Positions 35,912-45,199 of a stretch of 64,000 nt of DNA are shown here, piece by piece. Source of the stretch: Nitrospirota bacterium (lineage in GTDB: Bacteria; Nitrospirota; Nitrospiria; 2-01-FULL-66-17); NCBI GenBank assembly GCA_040757335.1, contig JBFLXB010000007.1, positions 1 through 64,000 on the forward strand, given 5' to 3'. Position 1 is the stretch's first letter; the number at the start of each line of letters is the position of its first letter. The notes under the pieces were generated by a model. That model did no database searches. It was not told where the DNA came from and worked only from the letters and a program-made list of their open reading frames with translations. The position numbers and the translations under genes are program-made.

Positions 35912-38768
35912 CGGTTCACGTTGTCCCCAACGCTACTGGTCGGTATTGGCCGTGGGTGCCCTGGCGTTGACGCTCGGCCTGCCGGCTCAGGGACAGTCGG
36001 CCCAGGACCAGCCGATCGTGATCGATCCCGCCAAGCGCCGGGCCATCACACAAGAAGTGCTGTCGAGCCAACGAGATCCGCGAGGGAGAGAGCAGAAGCT
36101 GGAAGCGCTCCGGGCGTATGAGCGGTTCGTGATGGAGGATTTGGTGGGGCGATCCGCGCTGCGCGCGGAGGCCATGCACAACTTGGGCGATCTGTACTCC
36201 GAGATCGAAACCGCGACCGAGCGCACCGCGCGTGGGCGGAGCAGCAGCGTGCCCAGCCCTTCGCGTGCCAAGTCGATCGCGGTCTACGAGCGGCTGCTGG
36301 CGCTCTACCCCGGTCGCGCCGAAAACGACGGGGCCCTGTATCAATTGGCACGAGCGTATTGGGAGACCGGGCGGTTGGATGACGCCGCAGCACGCCTGCG
36401 CCGAATTCTCACGGAACACTCCAAGAGCGCGTACGCCTCCGAAGCCGCCTTTCGACTGGGGCTTCGCGCCTTTTCGGTTCGCGACTTCTCCGGCGCGGCC
36501 GACCTGTTCGCAAAGGCCGCGCGCGGACACGATCCCGAGCTCGTGGCAGCGGCCCGGTTCCACCTGGGGTGGACGCTCCTCAACCTTCAGGAATATCGCT
36601 CGGCCGCCGACGCCTTTGCGTCGATCCTCGACACCGCGGCCACCAAACGCCGGGCAACCCCGAACAGCTTCACCCTGTCCGAATTTCCCGAGGCCGAAGC
36701 CACGTTCCTGTCCGAGGTCGTGAAAGCGTTGCTGCTTGCGTTCGACTACTTGGGCGGGCCCGACGCCATGGCCGCCTATTTCAAGGCGGGTGAGCGGCGC
36801 CCCTACGAAGAGACTCTTTACCGAACGCTCGGCGGGCTTTATCAAGAGCAGGACCGCACCGCCGACGAGGTCGCGGCGTATGAGACGTTTCTAACCGTGG
36901 CACCGCTGCACCGAGAGGCGCCGCGGTTTCAGGTTGCGGTCGCCGAGACGTACGCGCGCGCGAAGCGCCAAGCCGCGGTGATCCAGGCGCGTGAGCGGCT
37001 CGCGGAGCGATATGGTTCCGGTACCCCCTGGGCCCGCGCCAATCCCGAGGCCGCCAAACAGGTGGCCCAACCGCTCGTCAAAGACGCGCTCTACCAGCTG
37101 GCGCTCTATGAACACGCCCAGGCCCAGAACACGCGGCGGGTTGCCGCGTGGGAGAAAGCCGTGGGGCGCCACGATCGCTTCCTCGCGTCGTTTCCCAGGG
37201 ACGTGAACGCCGCGCGGGTGACGTGGCTGCGCGGCGAAGCCTTGTTCGAACTCCAGCGATATGCCGAGGCAGCCGACGCGTACCAGCGCAGCGCGTACGA
37301 CTACCCCCTGCACGCTCAGACACGGGAAGCGGCGTACGCCGCGGTCGCGGCCAGGGAGCGTCTTATCCCCGCCGACGGCGCCGTAGCGCCGGACGCCGCA
37401 GAACGCCTCGCGGCCACGGCGTCGCGGTTCGTCGAAACCTTCCCGGACGACGGGCGCAATCCAGACCTCCTCATGAAAGCGGCTCAGTCCGCGGAGCGCG
37501 CGAATCGAACCGACTTGGCCGACTCGCTGGCGCGCCGGCTCGTCGAGCGCTACCCCACGAGTCGGTGGGCCGCGCCGGCGCAACGGATTATCGGGCAGTC
37601 TCTGTACGACAAGGGCCGGTTCCTGGAGGCAGAACAAACCTTTCGCCGCGCCCGCACCGACGCCGCGGACTCAGAGATGGCCGCGTTGAACGCGCTCGCC
37701 GCCTCCGCGTTGTACCAACGCGCCACCCAGGACCGACGCGACGGCCGCACCGTGGACGCCCTCAACGAATTTATCCGGGTCGCATCGGATTACCCGTCCA
37801 CGTCGTTGGCCCCCTCCGCGTTGGCCGAAGCGGCACAGATCAGCGACACGTCCGGTCGGTCCACGGATGCCGCGGCACTGCGACGGCGCCTCGTGGACAC
37901 GTACCCCAACAGTGCCGAGGCACCGGCCGCTCTCCGGATGCTCGCCGGAGCGGCCGAAGCATCCGGCGACCTGGCGGGCGCCATCGAATGGTACGAGCGC
38001 CTGGCGGCCCGCAGTGAGCCCGCCGCGCGGGACGAGTTGGCCTGGACGGTCGCGGCGCTCGCCGAACGGGCGTCCGATTGGAAGCGCGCCGAGTCGACCC
38101 TTGGCGCTTTGGCCGCACGGTCGGATCTGCCGGCCGCTCAAACGGTCGAAGCAGGGTTTCGCGCCGCGGACGCCGCTGCGCGGCAGGGCCGAGGAGCCGC
38201 CGGCGCGGGCTTCCGCGAGGCAGCCCTTGCGCGGTACCGCACGTGGCGAACCCAGGACCCGGCTCGCGAGCTCACGAGGGCCGACGTCCTGGCGGCGCAG
38301 GCACTCGTGGAATTGGGCGATCAACGCGCAGCCGCGTGCGCGGCGATCCACTTGCGCGAACCCCTCGAACGGACGTTGTCCGACAAACGCGCGGCGCTCG
38401 ACGCGTCCCTGGACGCCTATACCGAAGCGGTCACGGTGCGGGTGCCGGAAACCACGACCGCGGCCACCCATAAAATCGGCACGGCGTTGGATGAGTTTTT
38501 CCAGGCACTCCTGGCCTCCGAACGCCCGAGCGGACTGACCGACGAGCAACGCGAACAATACACGTTTCTGCTCGAGGAACAGGCCGCCCCGTTCGAAGAG
38601 CGTGCGGTCAGCGCCTACGAGGCCAACGTCCGACGCGCGCAGGAACTCGGCCTGTACGACGGCTGGATCGCCAAGAGCTACGAGCGACTGGCCGCGCTGA
38701 GACCTGTTCGGTACCACCGACCCGAGGCTCCCGAGTTGGTGCACAGCGATTGGGATCGCGCGCCATGA
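35904..38768 (+). CDS. Large secreted TPR protein
   Basis: The 954-aa protein starts with TTG 35904 behind a strong GGAGG at 8-9 bp spacing. It has a signal peptide (residues 12-31, ending PAQGQSA) and then TPR units almost to the end, for example ALYQLARAYWETGRLDDAAA and EALFELQRYAEAADAYQRSA. Composition is Ala/Arg-rich. It should be a long periplasmic solenoid able to bridge envelope layers or bind partner proteins. It overlaps the following lipoprotein gene by 4 bp. Confidence 0.85.
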   Translation: MSSGSRCPQRYWSVLAVGALALTLGLPAQGQSAQDQPIVIDPAKRRAITQEVLSSQRDPRGREQKLEALRAYERFVMEDLVGRSALRAEAMHNLGDLYSEIETATERTARGRSSSVPSPSRAKSIAVYERLLALYPGRAENDGALYQLARAYWETGRLDDAAARLRRILTEHSKSAYASEAAFRLGLRAFSVRDFSGAADLFAKAARGHDPELVAAARFHLGWTLLNLQEYRSAADAFASILDTAATKRRATPNSFTLSEFPEAEATFLSEVVKALLLAFDYLGGPDAMAAYFKAGERRPYEETLYRTLGGLYQEQDRTADEVAAYETFLTVAPLHREAPRFQVAVAETYARAKRQAAVIQARERLAERYGSGTPWARANPEAAKQVAQPLVKDALYQLALYEHAQAQNTRRVAAWEKAVGRHDRFLASFPRDVNAARVTWLRGEALFELQRYAEAADAYQRSAYDYPLHAQTREAAYAAVAARERLIPADGAVAPDAAERLAATASRFVETFPDDGRNPDLLMKAAQSAERANRTDLADSLARRLVERYPTSRWAAPAQRIIGQSLYDKGRFLEAEQTFRRARTDAADSEMAALNALAASALYQRATQDRRDGRTVDALNEFIRVASDYPSTSLAPSALAEAAQISDTSGRSTDAAALRRRLVDTYPNSAEAPAALRMLAGAAEASGDLAGAIEWYERLAARSEPAARDELAWTVAALAERASDWKRAESTLGALAARSDLPAAQTVEAGFRAADAAARQGRGAAGAGFREAALARYRTWRTQDPARELTRADVLAAQALVELGDQRAAACAAIHLREPLERTLSDKRAALDASLDAYTEAVTVRVPETTTAATHKIGTALDEFFQALLASERPSGLTDEQREQYTFLLEEQAAPFEERAVSAYEANVRRAQELGLYDGWIAKSYERLAALRPVRYHRPEAPELVHSDWDRAP

Positions 38769-39370
38769 CCCGGTGGATCATGCGGGCGCTCTTCGCGGCC
38801 GGCTGCGTGCTGCTGCCGGCGTGCAGCGGGTCCGCGGTACGTCCGGACCCGCCGGCGGACGCGCCCCGGGCGCCCGATGCGCAGGCGCTCTTCGCCCGCG
38901 CGTTGGCCGCTCAGCAGGCCGGCGAACGCGATCGAGCGGAAGCGTTGTGGAAACAGGTGATCGCGGCCGCTCCTGAGCACGCCGCCCCGCATACCAATCT
39001 CGGCATCGTGTACCGCACGAGCGGACGACTGGAGGACGCGATTCACGAGTACGAGACCGCCATCCGGCTCGACCCCGCCGATGCGGTGACGTATCACAAT
39101 CTCGGCCTGGCCCAGCGCGCCCGCGGGGCCTGGACCGATGCGGAGCGAGCCTACCTCCGCGCCCTGGAGCTGCGCCCGCAACAGGTCGAGACGCATTATA
39201 ATCTGGCCATTTTGTACGAACTCTTCCTCGATCGACCGGAGGATGCGTTGACGGAGTATCGCGCGGTACTGTCGCTCGGCGGTCCTGAGGCGGACGCGGT
39301 GGGGCAGTGGATTCGAACCCTTGAGCGGCGGCTCGCGCTGCGCGAACCGGCCGTTTCGGGAGCGCCGTGA
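38765..39370 (+). CDS. TPR lipoprotein
   Basis: The protein is 201 aa. The signal peptide has lipobox LLPACS (Cys at about residue 19). Three or four canonical TPR units follow (HTNLGIVYRTSGRLEDAIHE, VTYHNLGLAQRARGAWTDAE, THYNLAILYEL). It is likely tethered to the outer membrane, where it could recruit the TonB-like protein encoded downstream. In Myxococcus gliding loci a small TPR lipoprotein plays a comparable part; here this is analogy only. Confidence 0.85.
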   Translation: MTRWIMRALFAAGCVLLPACSGSAVRPDPPADAPRAPDAQALFARALAAQQAGERDRAEALWKQVIAAAPEHAAPHTNLGIVYRTSGRLEDAIHEYETAIRLDPADAVTYHNLGLAQRARGAWTDAERAYLRALELRPQQVETHYNLAILYELFLDRPEDALTEYRAVLSLGGPEADAVGQWIRTLERRLALREPAVSGAP

Positions 39371-39720
39371 CCCCGCATACGCTCATTACGGTGATCGCGA
39401 CCGCCGGCCTGATCACCACGGCCGCGCTCACGCCCGCGCTGGCGGCCCCGTCGGGTCAGGCTCCACCGGCCGCCCAGGCGCCGGTCACCCGCGATCAGCC
39501 CGCGTCCAAGACCAAAACCAAGCCCCGCCGCGTCATCATCTTCGGGACCACCATCGTCGGGGACGTCCTGAAACCCCCGATCGAGAAAACGGTTCCCTGG
39601 CAGCGTCCCGCCGCGTTTCAATCCAACGCCGCCCCGCTCGCCCACGACTTTCTGACCGAACTATTGACGCCGCTCGACCGTGATGCGATTCTTCAGGACG
39701 CTGGAGACCACGCGCGTTGA
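39367..39720 (+). CDS. Small secreted protein of the envelope-machine operon
   Basis: The 117-aa protein starts at GTG 39367 and overlaps the previous gene by 4 bp. A signal peptide (about residues 1-27, ending PALA) is followed by a Pro/Ala/Lys-rich linker and a conserved-looking segment RRVIIFGTTIVGDVLKPPIE. I recognise no family by name. Its constant position between the TPR lipoprotein and the TolQ homologue suggests a structural role in the same complex. Confidence 0.7.
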   Translation: MTPHTLITVIATAGLITTAALTPALAAPSGQAPPAAQAPVTRDQPASKTKTKPRRVIIFGTTIVGDVLKPPIEKTVPWQRPAAFQSNAAPLAHDFLTELLTPLDRDAILQDAGDHAR

Positions 39721-39757
39721 ACTCCGCCGGCGTCTCACGTCCCACAAAGGAGTCTTG

Positions 39758-40399
39758 ATGGAAATCGTTCAGTTTCTGGTCGCCAACTTCAAAGCCGGCG
39801 GAATCTTCATGTACGGCATTCTGTCCGTTCTGGTGCTCGGGACCGCGATCGTGGTGGAGCGCGCGCTGGCGTTGCTGATCCGGGGACGCGTCAACGCGCG
39901 GGCGTTGTGGCAGGACCTCGACGCCTTGATCGCGCACGATAAGCTCGCGGACGCGCTGCAACGCGCCCAAGCCGTGTCAGCCCCGCTCGCGCGTGTCTTG
40001 GCCGCTGGCCTGGCAGCGGCCCAGCGAGGAGAAGGCCGCGAGAGCGTCGACCGGCACCTCGAGGAGACCATCCGCGAGGTCCTGCCCCAGCTCGAAAAGC
40101 GCATTCACTATCTGTACACGCTCTCCAATGTCGCGACGCTGATCGGCTTGCTGGGCACGGTCGTGGGGTTGATCACGGCGTTCACGGCCGTCTCGCTCGC
40201 TGATCCGGCTCAAAAAGCCGCGTTGCTCGCCAACGGAATTTCCCTCGCGCTCAACAACACCGCGTTCGGCTTGATGGTCGCCATCCTGCTGATGCTCGCC
40301 TACTCCTTCATGCAGTCACGCGCCGCGCGGCTCGGAGACGAGATCGACGAGTTCTCCCTTCGCCTGGCCAATCGGTTGAGCGACCGGGCGGGACGCTGA
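39758..40399 (+). CDS. MotA/TolQ/ExbB-type proton channel protein
   Basis: The 213-aa protein starts at ATG 39758 behind AAAGGAG. TM1 lies at about residues 13-35. After a cytoplasmic loop with ARVLAAGLAAAQRGEGRESV, the family hallmark NVATLIGLLGTVVGLITAFTAV forms TM2, and TM3 is LALNNTAFGLMVAILLMLAY. TolQ-type pentamers surround a TolR dimer and convert proton flow into force. It is followed by two TolR-like genes and a TonB-like gene in one operon. Confidence 0.93.
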   Translation: MEIVQFLVANFKAGGIFMYGILSVLVLGTAIVVERALALLIRGRVNARALWQDLDALIAHDKLADALQRAQAVSAPLARVLAAGLAAAQRGEGRESVDRHLEETIREVLPQLEKRIHYLYTLSNVATLIGLLGTVVGLITAFTAVSLADPAQKAALLANGISLALNNTAFGLMVAILLMLAYSFMQSRAARLGDEIDEFSLRLANRLSDRAGR

Positions 40400-40935
40400 T
40401 GGTCCCACGGCTCGCCACCCGCCGGCGCCGTCCGGTCGCAGACGAAGCGATTCACATCGTGGCGCTGTGGAATTTGATGATCATTCTCATTCCGTTTCTG
40501 TTGCTGTCCGCCGTCTTTTCGCAGACGTCGATCCTCAACCTGTACCTGCCTCCGCCCGCGGCGGCGCCCGCGCCGAACCAGACCGCTCCCGACAGCGTCG
40601 CGAAGCCCGTGGTCTCGATCCTGCGCGACGGATACGTGTTGAGCGACGGACCGCAGGTCATCGCCGCGGTTCCGTTCGATGAGGACGGCCGCTACAACAC
40701 GCGCAAGCTCACCGAGCTCCTGGTCGCCATCAAACAGTCGATCCCGACCCAACAGGATATCGTGATTCTGAGCGAAGCCGAGACCTCGTACGAAACGATC
40801 GTCCAGACCATGGATGCGGCGCGGGAATGGGTCTCGCGCGAAGACGATCACGCGGCGGTCCAACCGCTGTTCCCGAACATCGCCCTGGGGCGGGTAGGCG
40901 GCGCAGGCGCGGCGCCGGTGCAGAGCACGCCGTGA
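40399..40935 (+). CDS. ExbD/TolR-family protein 1
   Basis: The 178-aa protein has a single N-terminal TM segment at about residues 24-42 (LWNLMIILIPFLLLSAVFSQ). The ExbD/TolR proton-binding Asp in the TM helix is not evident (ALWNLMIILIP occupies that place), so this copy may be structural. The periplasmic domain carries SILRDGYVLSDG and a TPTQQDIVILSEAETSYETI-like TolR C-terminal fold. It overlaps TolQ (TGATG) and the second TolR gene. Confidence 0.85.
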   Translation: MVPRLATRRRRPVADEAIHIVALWNLMIILIPFLLLSAVFSQTSILNLYLPPPAAAPAPNQTAPDSVAKPVVSILRDGYVLSDGPQVIAAVPFDEDGRYNTRKLTELLVAIKQSIPTQQDIVILSEAETSYETIVQTMDAAREWVSREDDHAAVQPLFPNIALGRVGGAGAAPVQSTP

Positions 40936-41423
40936 AACACGAACCTGGCGTGCGCCGTCATCTCGAACCTCCGAGACTCAACCTGACCGCCATGGTCGAC
41001 GTGTTCACCGTGCTGTTGGTCTTCCTGCTCAAAAGCTACTCCGCGGAGGGGACGCTGACAGCCGCGGCGCAAAACCTGGAGCTGCCCGCATCCACCTCGA
41101 GTCTGACTCCGCAGCCCACGATCACGATCACGATCTCTGAAGACACCCTGTTCGTCGACGACGAACGGGTGGGGGCGCTCGTCGAGCTCACCGCCGGGGA
41201 TGCTCCCTATATTCCGGAACTCGGGCAGGCCCTCAAGGCTCGCGTGGACAAGGCGCGACTCATCGCGGGAAGTAACCCGTCGCATTCGTTTCAGGGTCGG
41301 GTCACGATCCTCGGGGACAAGAACACCCCGTTCGCCACACTTGAGCGAGTCATGTACACCGCCTCGCTCAGCGAGTTCGGCGACATCGCGTTGGCGGTGT
41401 ACCAGAAAGGGAGAAGCGGGTGA
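40932..41423 (+). CDS. ExbD/TolR-family protein 2
   Basis: The 163-aa protein starts at GTG 40932, overlapping the previous stop. The TM segment LNLTAMVDVFTVLLVFLLKSY keeps the Asp (MVD) that carries protons in ExbD/TolR. A periplasmic domain with ITISEDTLFVDDERVG and a VMYTASLSEFGDIALAVYQK ending follows. Paired with TolR 1, which lacks that Asp, it would give a hetero-TolR motor as in Myxococcus AglR-AglQ-AglS. Confidence 0.9.
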   Translation: MKHEPGVRRHLEPPRLNLTAMVDVFTVLLVFLLKSYSAEGTLTAAAQNLELPASTSSLTPQPTITITISEDTLFVDDERVGALVELTAGDAPYIPELGQALKARVDKARLIAGSNPSHSFQGRVTILGDKNTPFATLERVMYTASLSEFGDIALAVYQKGRSG

Positions 41424-42490
41424 GGAGCCGGTGGCTGGCCGGAGTCGAGCCAGAGGACCGAGAGTTTCTCCTGGTTCTCGGCGCGTGCACGCTCGCGTAC
41501 GGCCTTGCGGTCTGGGGTCTGTCCTTCGTGCCCACGCCGACGCGGTCATCAACCGATGTGGCCAGCCTGCCTCCTCGGATCGCCAAGCTCATTATGGAGG
41601 CGCCTCCGCCCCCCCCGGTCGCGCTCAAGCCGCCCGAACCCGTGGCAACGTCCCCAGCGCCCGCCAAAGCCACTCCTCAAAAAGCTCCGAGCAAGGCCAA
41701 GACCGAGGCCAAGCCTGCTCCGGCCCGCGAGGTACCGCCTCCTCCCGAGCCTGTTCCGTTGTCCGAGGAGGAGCTGCAGGCACGCGCCGCCGCCGCGCTC
41801 GAGGAGGCCCGGTTGCGCCTGGAAGCCGAAACCGCGGCGCGCCGCGAGCAAGCCCGCGCCGTCGCCAAGCAGAGTGGTCTCCTCAAAGCGCTGGCGGACG
41901 CGGGCGGGGGAGGAGGCGTGGGCCAAGGGCCTGCGCTGGACCGCGTTTTAGGGGACGTGGCCGTGCTCAGCAACCCGGCGTTGCCGCCGAGCGGGTCGGC
42001 TGGTTCAGGAGCGGGGTTGGGCCAAGGAACTGGTCAAGGGGTGGGACCCGGGTCTGGAGGCAGTCGCTTGAGCGTGGACGAGATCGTCGCCGGGCTGAAA
42101 GGAGACGGGACCGGTGAGGCCGTGGTGCTCGCGGGAAAAGCCACTGCTCGGGTGAGCAGCGCACTCAGTGTAGAGGAAGAATTACTGGCCAAGCGGAGCG
42201 ACGAATCGATCTACAAGATGCTCAAGACCCTGGACCCATGGCTGAAACTCAAATACCACGCCGCGCTCAAGGATCACCCCGGGCTGGGGGACTTTTTGAG
42301 CGTGCGCTTTACCATTACCCCTGAGGGCGATGTGGTCGACTGCCAGGTCCGCGAAAGCCGCCTCGGCTATCCGCCGTTGGAAGAGACGGTCCTGAAGCGG
42401 ATCTGCCTCCTCAAGTTCCCGCCCCTCACCCAAGGCATCGGAGAAGTCATCGACGCGACCTACACGATCGACTTTACGCGCTTTAGCTAG
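41420..42490 (+). CDS. TonB-like protein with AgmX/PglI-type C-terminal domain
   Basis: The 356-aa protein starts at GTG 41420. An N-terminal TM (about residues 17-36) precedes a Pro/Ala/Lys-rich periplasm-spanning region and a Glu/Ala/Arg coiled coil (about 110-150). A Gly-rich flexible stretch (about 160-215) follows. The C-terminal TonB-like domain (LSVRFTITPEGDVVDCQVRE, then a paired Cys in RICLLKFPP) resembles the AgmX/PglI tail of myxobacterial proteins. It should carry force from the TolQR motor to an outer-membrane or TPR partner. Last gene of the operon; its 3' end overlaps rimO tail to tail. Confidence 0.85.
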   Translation: MRSRWLAGVEPEDREFLLVLGACTLAYGLAVWGLSFVPTPTRSSTDVASLPPRIAKLIMEAPPPPPVALKPPEPVATSPAPAKATPQKAPSKAKTEAKPAPAREVPPPPEPVPLSEEELQARAAAALEEARLRLEAETAARREQARAVAKQSGLLKALADAGGGGGVGQGPALDRVLGDVAVLSNPALPPSGSAGSGAGLGQGTGQGVGPGSGGSRLSVDEIVAGLKGDGTGEAVVLAGKATARVSSALSVEEELLAKRSDESIYKMLKTLDPWLKLKYHAALKDHPGLGDFLSVRFTITPEGDVVDCQVRESRLGYPPLEETVLKRICLLKFPPLTQGIGEVIDATYTIDFTRFS

Positions 42491-43940
42491 ACCCGCGCGC
42501 CCCGATGACGGGGAGGTGCCTTGACGGCACGATCGGCCGGGCAACCAGGTCGTATCCCAGGGCCTCGGTGATTTCCACCTCGACAAAATCTCCCGGCTCG
42601 CCGGCCATCTCCTCCAGATACACCACGCCGTCGATTTCAGGCGCCTGCGTGGCGAGGCGGGCTTCCAGCGCGAACTGATCGTCTTGCGCGGGCCCTTCGA
42701 TCATCGCTGTGCGGCGGAGCCCGACCGTGGCGTCACCCCGGGCCTGCGAGATCCCCAGCTGCAGATCAAGGAGCCGCTGACGCCGCTCGGCTTTGATCTC
42801 GGCTGACACCGGATCGCCCAGCTTGGCCGCAGCGGTTCCTTCCTCCTTCGAATAGGTGAAGACCGCGATCCGGTCGAACCGCTGTTCTTCCACAAACGCT
42901 GCGAGGCGGTCGAACTCACGCTCGGTTTCCCCTGGAAACCCCACGATGAAGGACGTGCGGATCGCCACATTGGGAACCCGGTCCCGGAACACGTCCAGTG
43001 TGCGACGGATCTCGGCGCTGCCCCCACCGCGGTTCATGCTGCGAAGAATACGATCGTCGATGTGCTGGACCGGCATTTCCACGTAGGGCACGAGTTTCGG
43101 TTCCTCAACGAACAGGTCGACCAGGCCCGCCGGCAACTTATGCGGGTACAGGTACATGAGGCGGATCCATTGCAGGTCGTCGATCTTGCCCAATTCACGG
43201 ACCAAGGCGATGAGGTCGCCCTTGCGCCCGTGGTCCATCCCGAATGCTGGAAGGTCCTGGGCGATCAAATTGATCTCGCGAACACCCTCGGCCGCCAGGT
43301 GTTGGGCCTCAGCGACCACCGAGCCGATGGTCCGGCTGGCAAGATCGCCGCGAAAGCTGGGAATCGCACAGAACGCGCACCGCTTGTCGCAGCCTTCGGA
43401 GATCTTGACGTACGCCCAGTGCCGTGGACCCAGCCGCCGCCGCAGCGTCGTCGCGTCGTAGAGGAACGTGGGGTGTTCGAACCACGAGCGCGCGGCGGCC
43501 TTGGCGGTTCCCAGCCGCGACCGGACGATCTCGGCAATCTGGGGGAAGTCCCCGGTCCCGACAATCGCATCGAGTTCCGGCAATTCCCGAATGAGTTCCC
43601 CTTGATAGCGCTGCGTGAGACACCCGGTGGCGATGAGGGTGCGGCACCGCCCGGACTTCTTGAGTTCGCCCAGCTCGATGATCGTGTTGATGGACTCTTC
43701 CCTGGCAGCATCGATGAACCCGCAGGTGTTGACGATCACGACGTCGGCGCGTCGTTCATCGCTGACCACGCGCAACCCCGCCTCGGCGAGCTGCCCCAAC
43801 ATCACCTCCGAGTCGACTTGGTTTTTGGGACAGCCCAGGGTGACCAGAGCGACCGTCCGACGGTCGCTCGTGGGCCCACGATCCGACCGCCCGATCCTGG
43901 AACGACGGTGACGCAATGATCCGGTCCCGCGTGCTGGCAT
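42483..43940 (-). CDS. rimO: Ribosomal protein S12 methylthiotransferase RimO
   Basis: The 485-aa radical-SAM enzyme adds a methylthio group to an Asp of ribosomal protein S12. The N-terminal UPF0004 domain (VALVTLGCPKNQVDSEVMLG, with cluster cysteines) precedes the radical-SAM motif CDKRCAFC and a C-terminal TRAM domain. NQVDSE distinguishes RimO from MiaB. The N-terminal about 28 residues are an Arg-rich extension. It lies directly after the beta-propeller lipoprotein gene with no gap. Confidence 0.95.
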   Translation of the reverse strand: MPARGTGSLRHRRSRIGRSDRGPTSDRRTVALVTLGCPKNQVDSEVMLGQLAEAGLRVVSDERRADVVIVNTCGFIDAAREESINTIIELGELKKSGRCRTLIATGCLTQRYQGELIRELPELDAIVGTGDFPQIAEIVRSRLGTAKAAARSWFEHPTFLYDATTLRRRLGPRHWAYVKISEGCDKRCAFCAIPSFRGDLASRTIGSVVAEAQHLAAEGVREINLIAQDLPAFGMDHGRKGDLIALVRELGKIDDLQWIRLMYLYPHKLPAGLVDLFVEEPKLVPYVEMPVQHIDDRILRSMNRGGGSAEIRRTLDVFRDRVPNVAIRTSFIVGFPGETEREFDRLAAFVEEQRFDRIAVFTYSKEEGTAAAKLGDPVSAEIKAERRQRLLDLQLGISQARGDATVGLRRTAMIEGPAQDDQFALEARLATQAPEIDGVVYLEEMAGEPGDFVEVEITEALGYDLVARPIVPSRHLPVIGARGSS

Positions 43941-45017
43941 CTATTTCGCGCGCCTCACGCGCGCCACGCCCCCTTTGTAGCCCATCCATACCGAGCGATC
44001 AGGGTCGACCGCCACGGCGTACACATCGCCTTGGACGTAACGGTGATCTGCCGGCACCGTCGTCCAGGTTCGTCCATCGTAGGTCGACAGACCGTGGTTG
44101 GTCCCGAACCACAGACGGCCCGTAGGGTCTTGGGCAATGGCGTAGACCACGTTCCCAGCGAGCCCGTCCTCGGTGGTGTAGTTGGTCCAGGTGGTGCCAT
44201 CGAAGCGGGCGACCCCGCCGCCCCAGGTGCCGATCCACTTCACGCCCCGCGGATCGACCAGCAGGGAGAACACGTAGTTCTCGTTGTACGTCTCGCGCCC
44301 CTCAGGGTCCAGCGCGGTCAGATCGTGTCGGTGCGTCGTGCCGCCCGTCAACGACCCGAAGCCGGTATTGTCGCTCGGATCCAAGCGCTGCGTGTTCGGC
44401 GCGCCCAGTCCGTCGCGATGGGTCCAGCTCGTCCAGGTGGCGCCGTCGAACCGGCTCACCCCGCCCTCGGTTCCGAACCACACCGAATCGTCACGATCCA
44501 CCGCAACGGCGTACACCCAGCGGTTGACCAACCCGTCCTCGACGCGGTACGACGTGAATCCGCGTCCGTCGTATCGGCTGACGCCGTTCCACGTCCCGAT
44601 CCACATCGTGCCATCGCGCTGATACGCGATGTCGTAAACCCACGGGTCCGCGAGTCCGTCGTTGACGTGAAACGTCTTGGTCCGATCGCCGTCCACCCGC
44701 GCCAGGCCCCCGCTATTGGTCCCGAACCAGGTCACGCCGTGCTGGTCAACGGACACGGTGAAGGCATAGTTCACCAGCAGGCCGTGCTGGGTCGTAAAAT
44801 GGCCGACCTTCCGCCCGGCCGCTCGATCGATCTTTAACACGCCCTCCGACGACGCGACCCACAAAAACGGGCCGTCGATCGCCAATGCGCGCACAAACGC
44901 GTGCTCGTCGGTTTCAAAACTTTCCACCACGCGGTAATTCTCAGACGACCGGGGCGTACACGAGAGAGCGAACAGGGCGATGAGCAGCGCCCCTAGGACT
45001 CTGCGCGGAGCCGTCAC
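43941..45017 (-). CDS. Beta-propeller lipoprotein (two-component-regulator propeller type)
   Basis: The protein is 358 aa from GTG 45017. The signal peptide ends in lipobox FALSC (Cys at about residue 20). At least six repeats follow of the ligand-binding-propeller type, such as DGVTWFGTNSGGLARVDGDR-like units and GTMWIGTWNGVSRYDGRGFT, each about 45-60 residues with the WxGTxxGV core. These repeats usually form the periplasmic sensor of large hybrid kinases, but here the protein stops after the propeller. It may be a free-standing outer-membrane or periplasmic sensor part. Confidence 0.88.
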   Translation of the reverse strand: MTAPRRVLGALLIALFALSCTPRSSENYRVVESFETDEHAFVRALAIDGPFLWVASSEGVLKIDRAAGRKVGHFTTQHGLLVNYAFTVSVDQHGVTWFGTNSGGLARVDGDRTKTFHVNDGLADPWVYDIAYQRDGTMWIGTWNGVSRYDGRGFTSYRVEDGLVNRWVYAVAVDRDDSVWFGTEGGVSRFDGATWTSWTHRDGLGAPNTQRLDPSDNTGFGSLTGGTTHRHDLTALDPEGRETYNENYVFSLLVDPRGVKWIGTWGGGVARFDGTTWTNYTTEDGLAGNVVYAIAQDPTGRLWFGTNHGLSTYDGRTWTTVPADHRYVQGDVYAVAVDPDRSVWMGYKGGVARVRRAK

Positions 45018-45199
45018 GACAGACGCAATAGTTCGATGTGATGCTCCGAGAGGAGGGGCCAGGTATCCATGCAAGGTGTACTCGCGTGCCAACCCACGTT
45101 ACCATAGCCCCGCGGCGCAGAGCAAGACGGAGCGCGCCGAGACCGCCTCACCGTTCACAACTTGACCTGCCCCGGCCTCCAGCTATCCTAGGGACGCTT

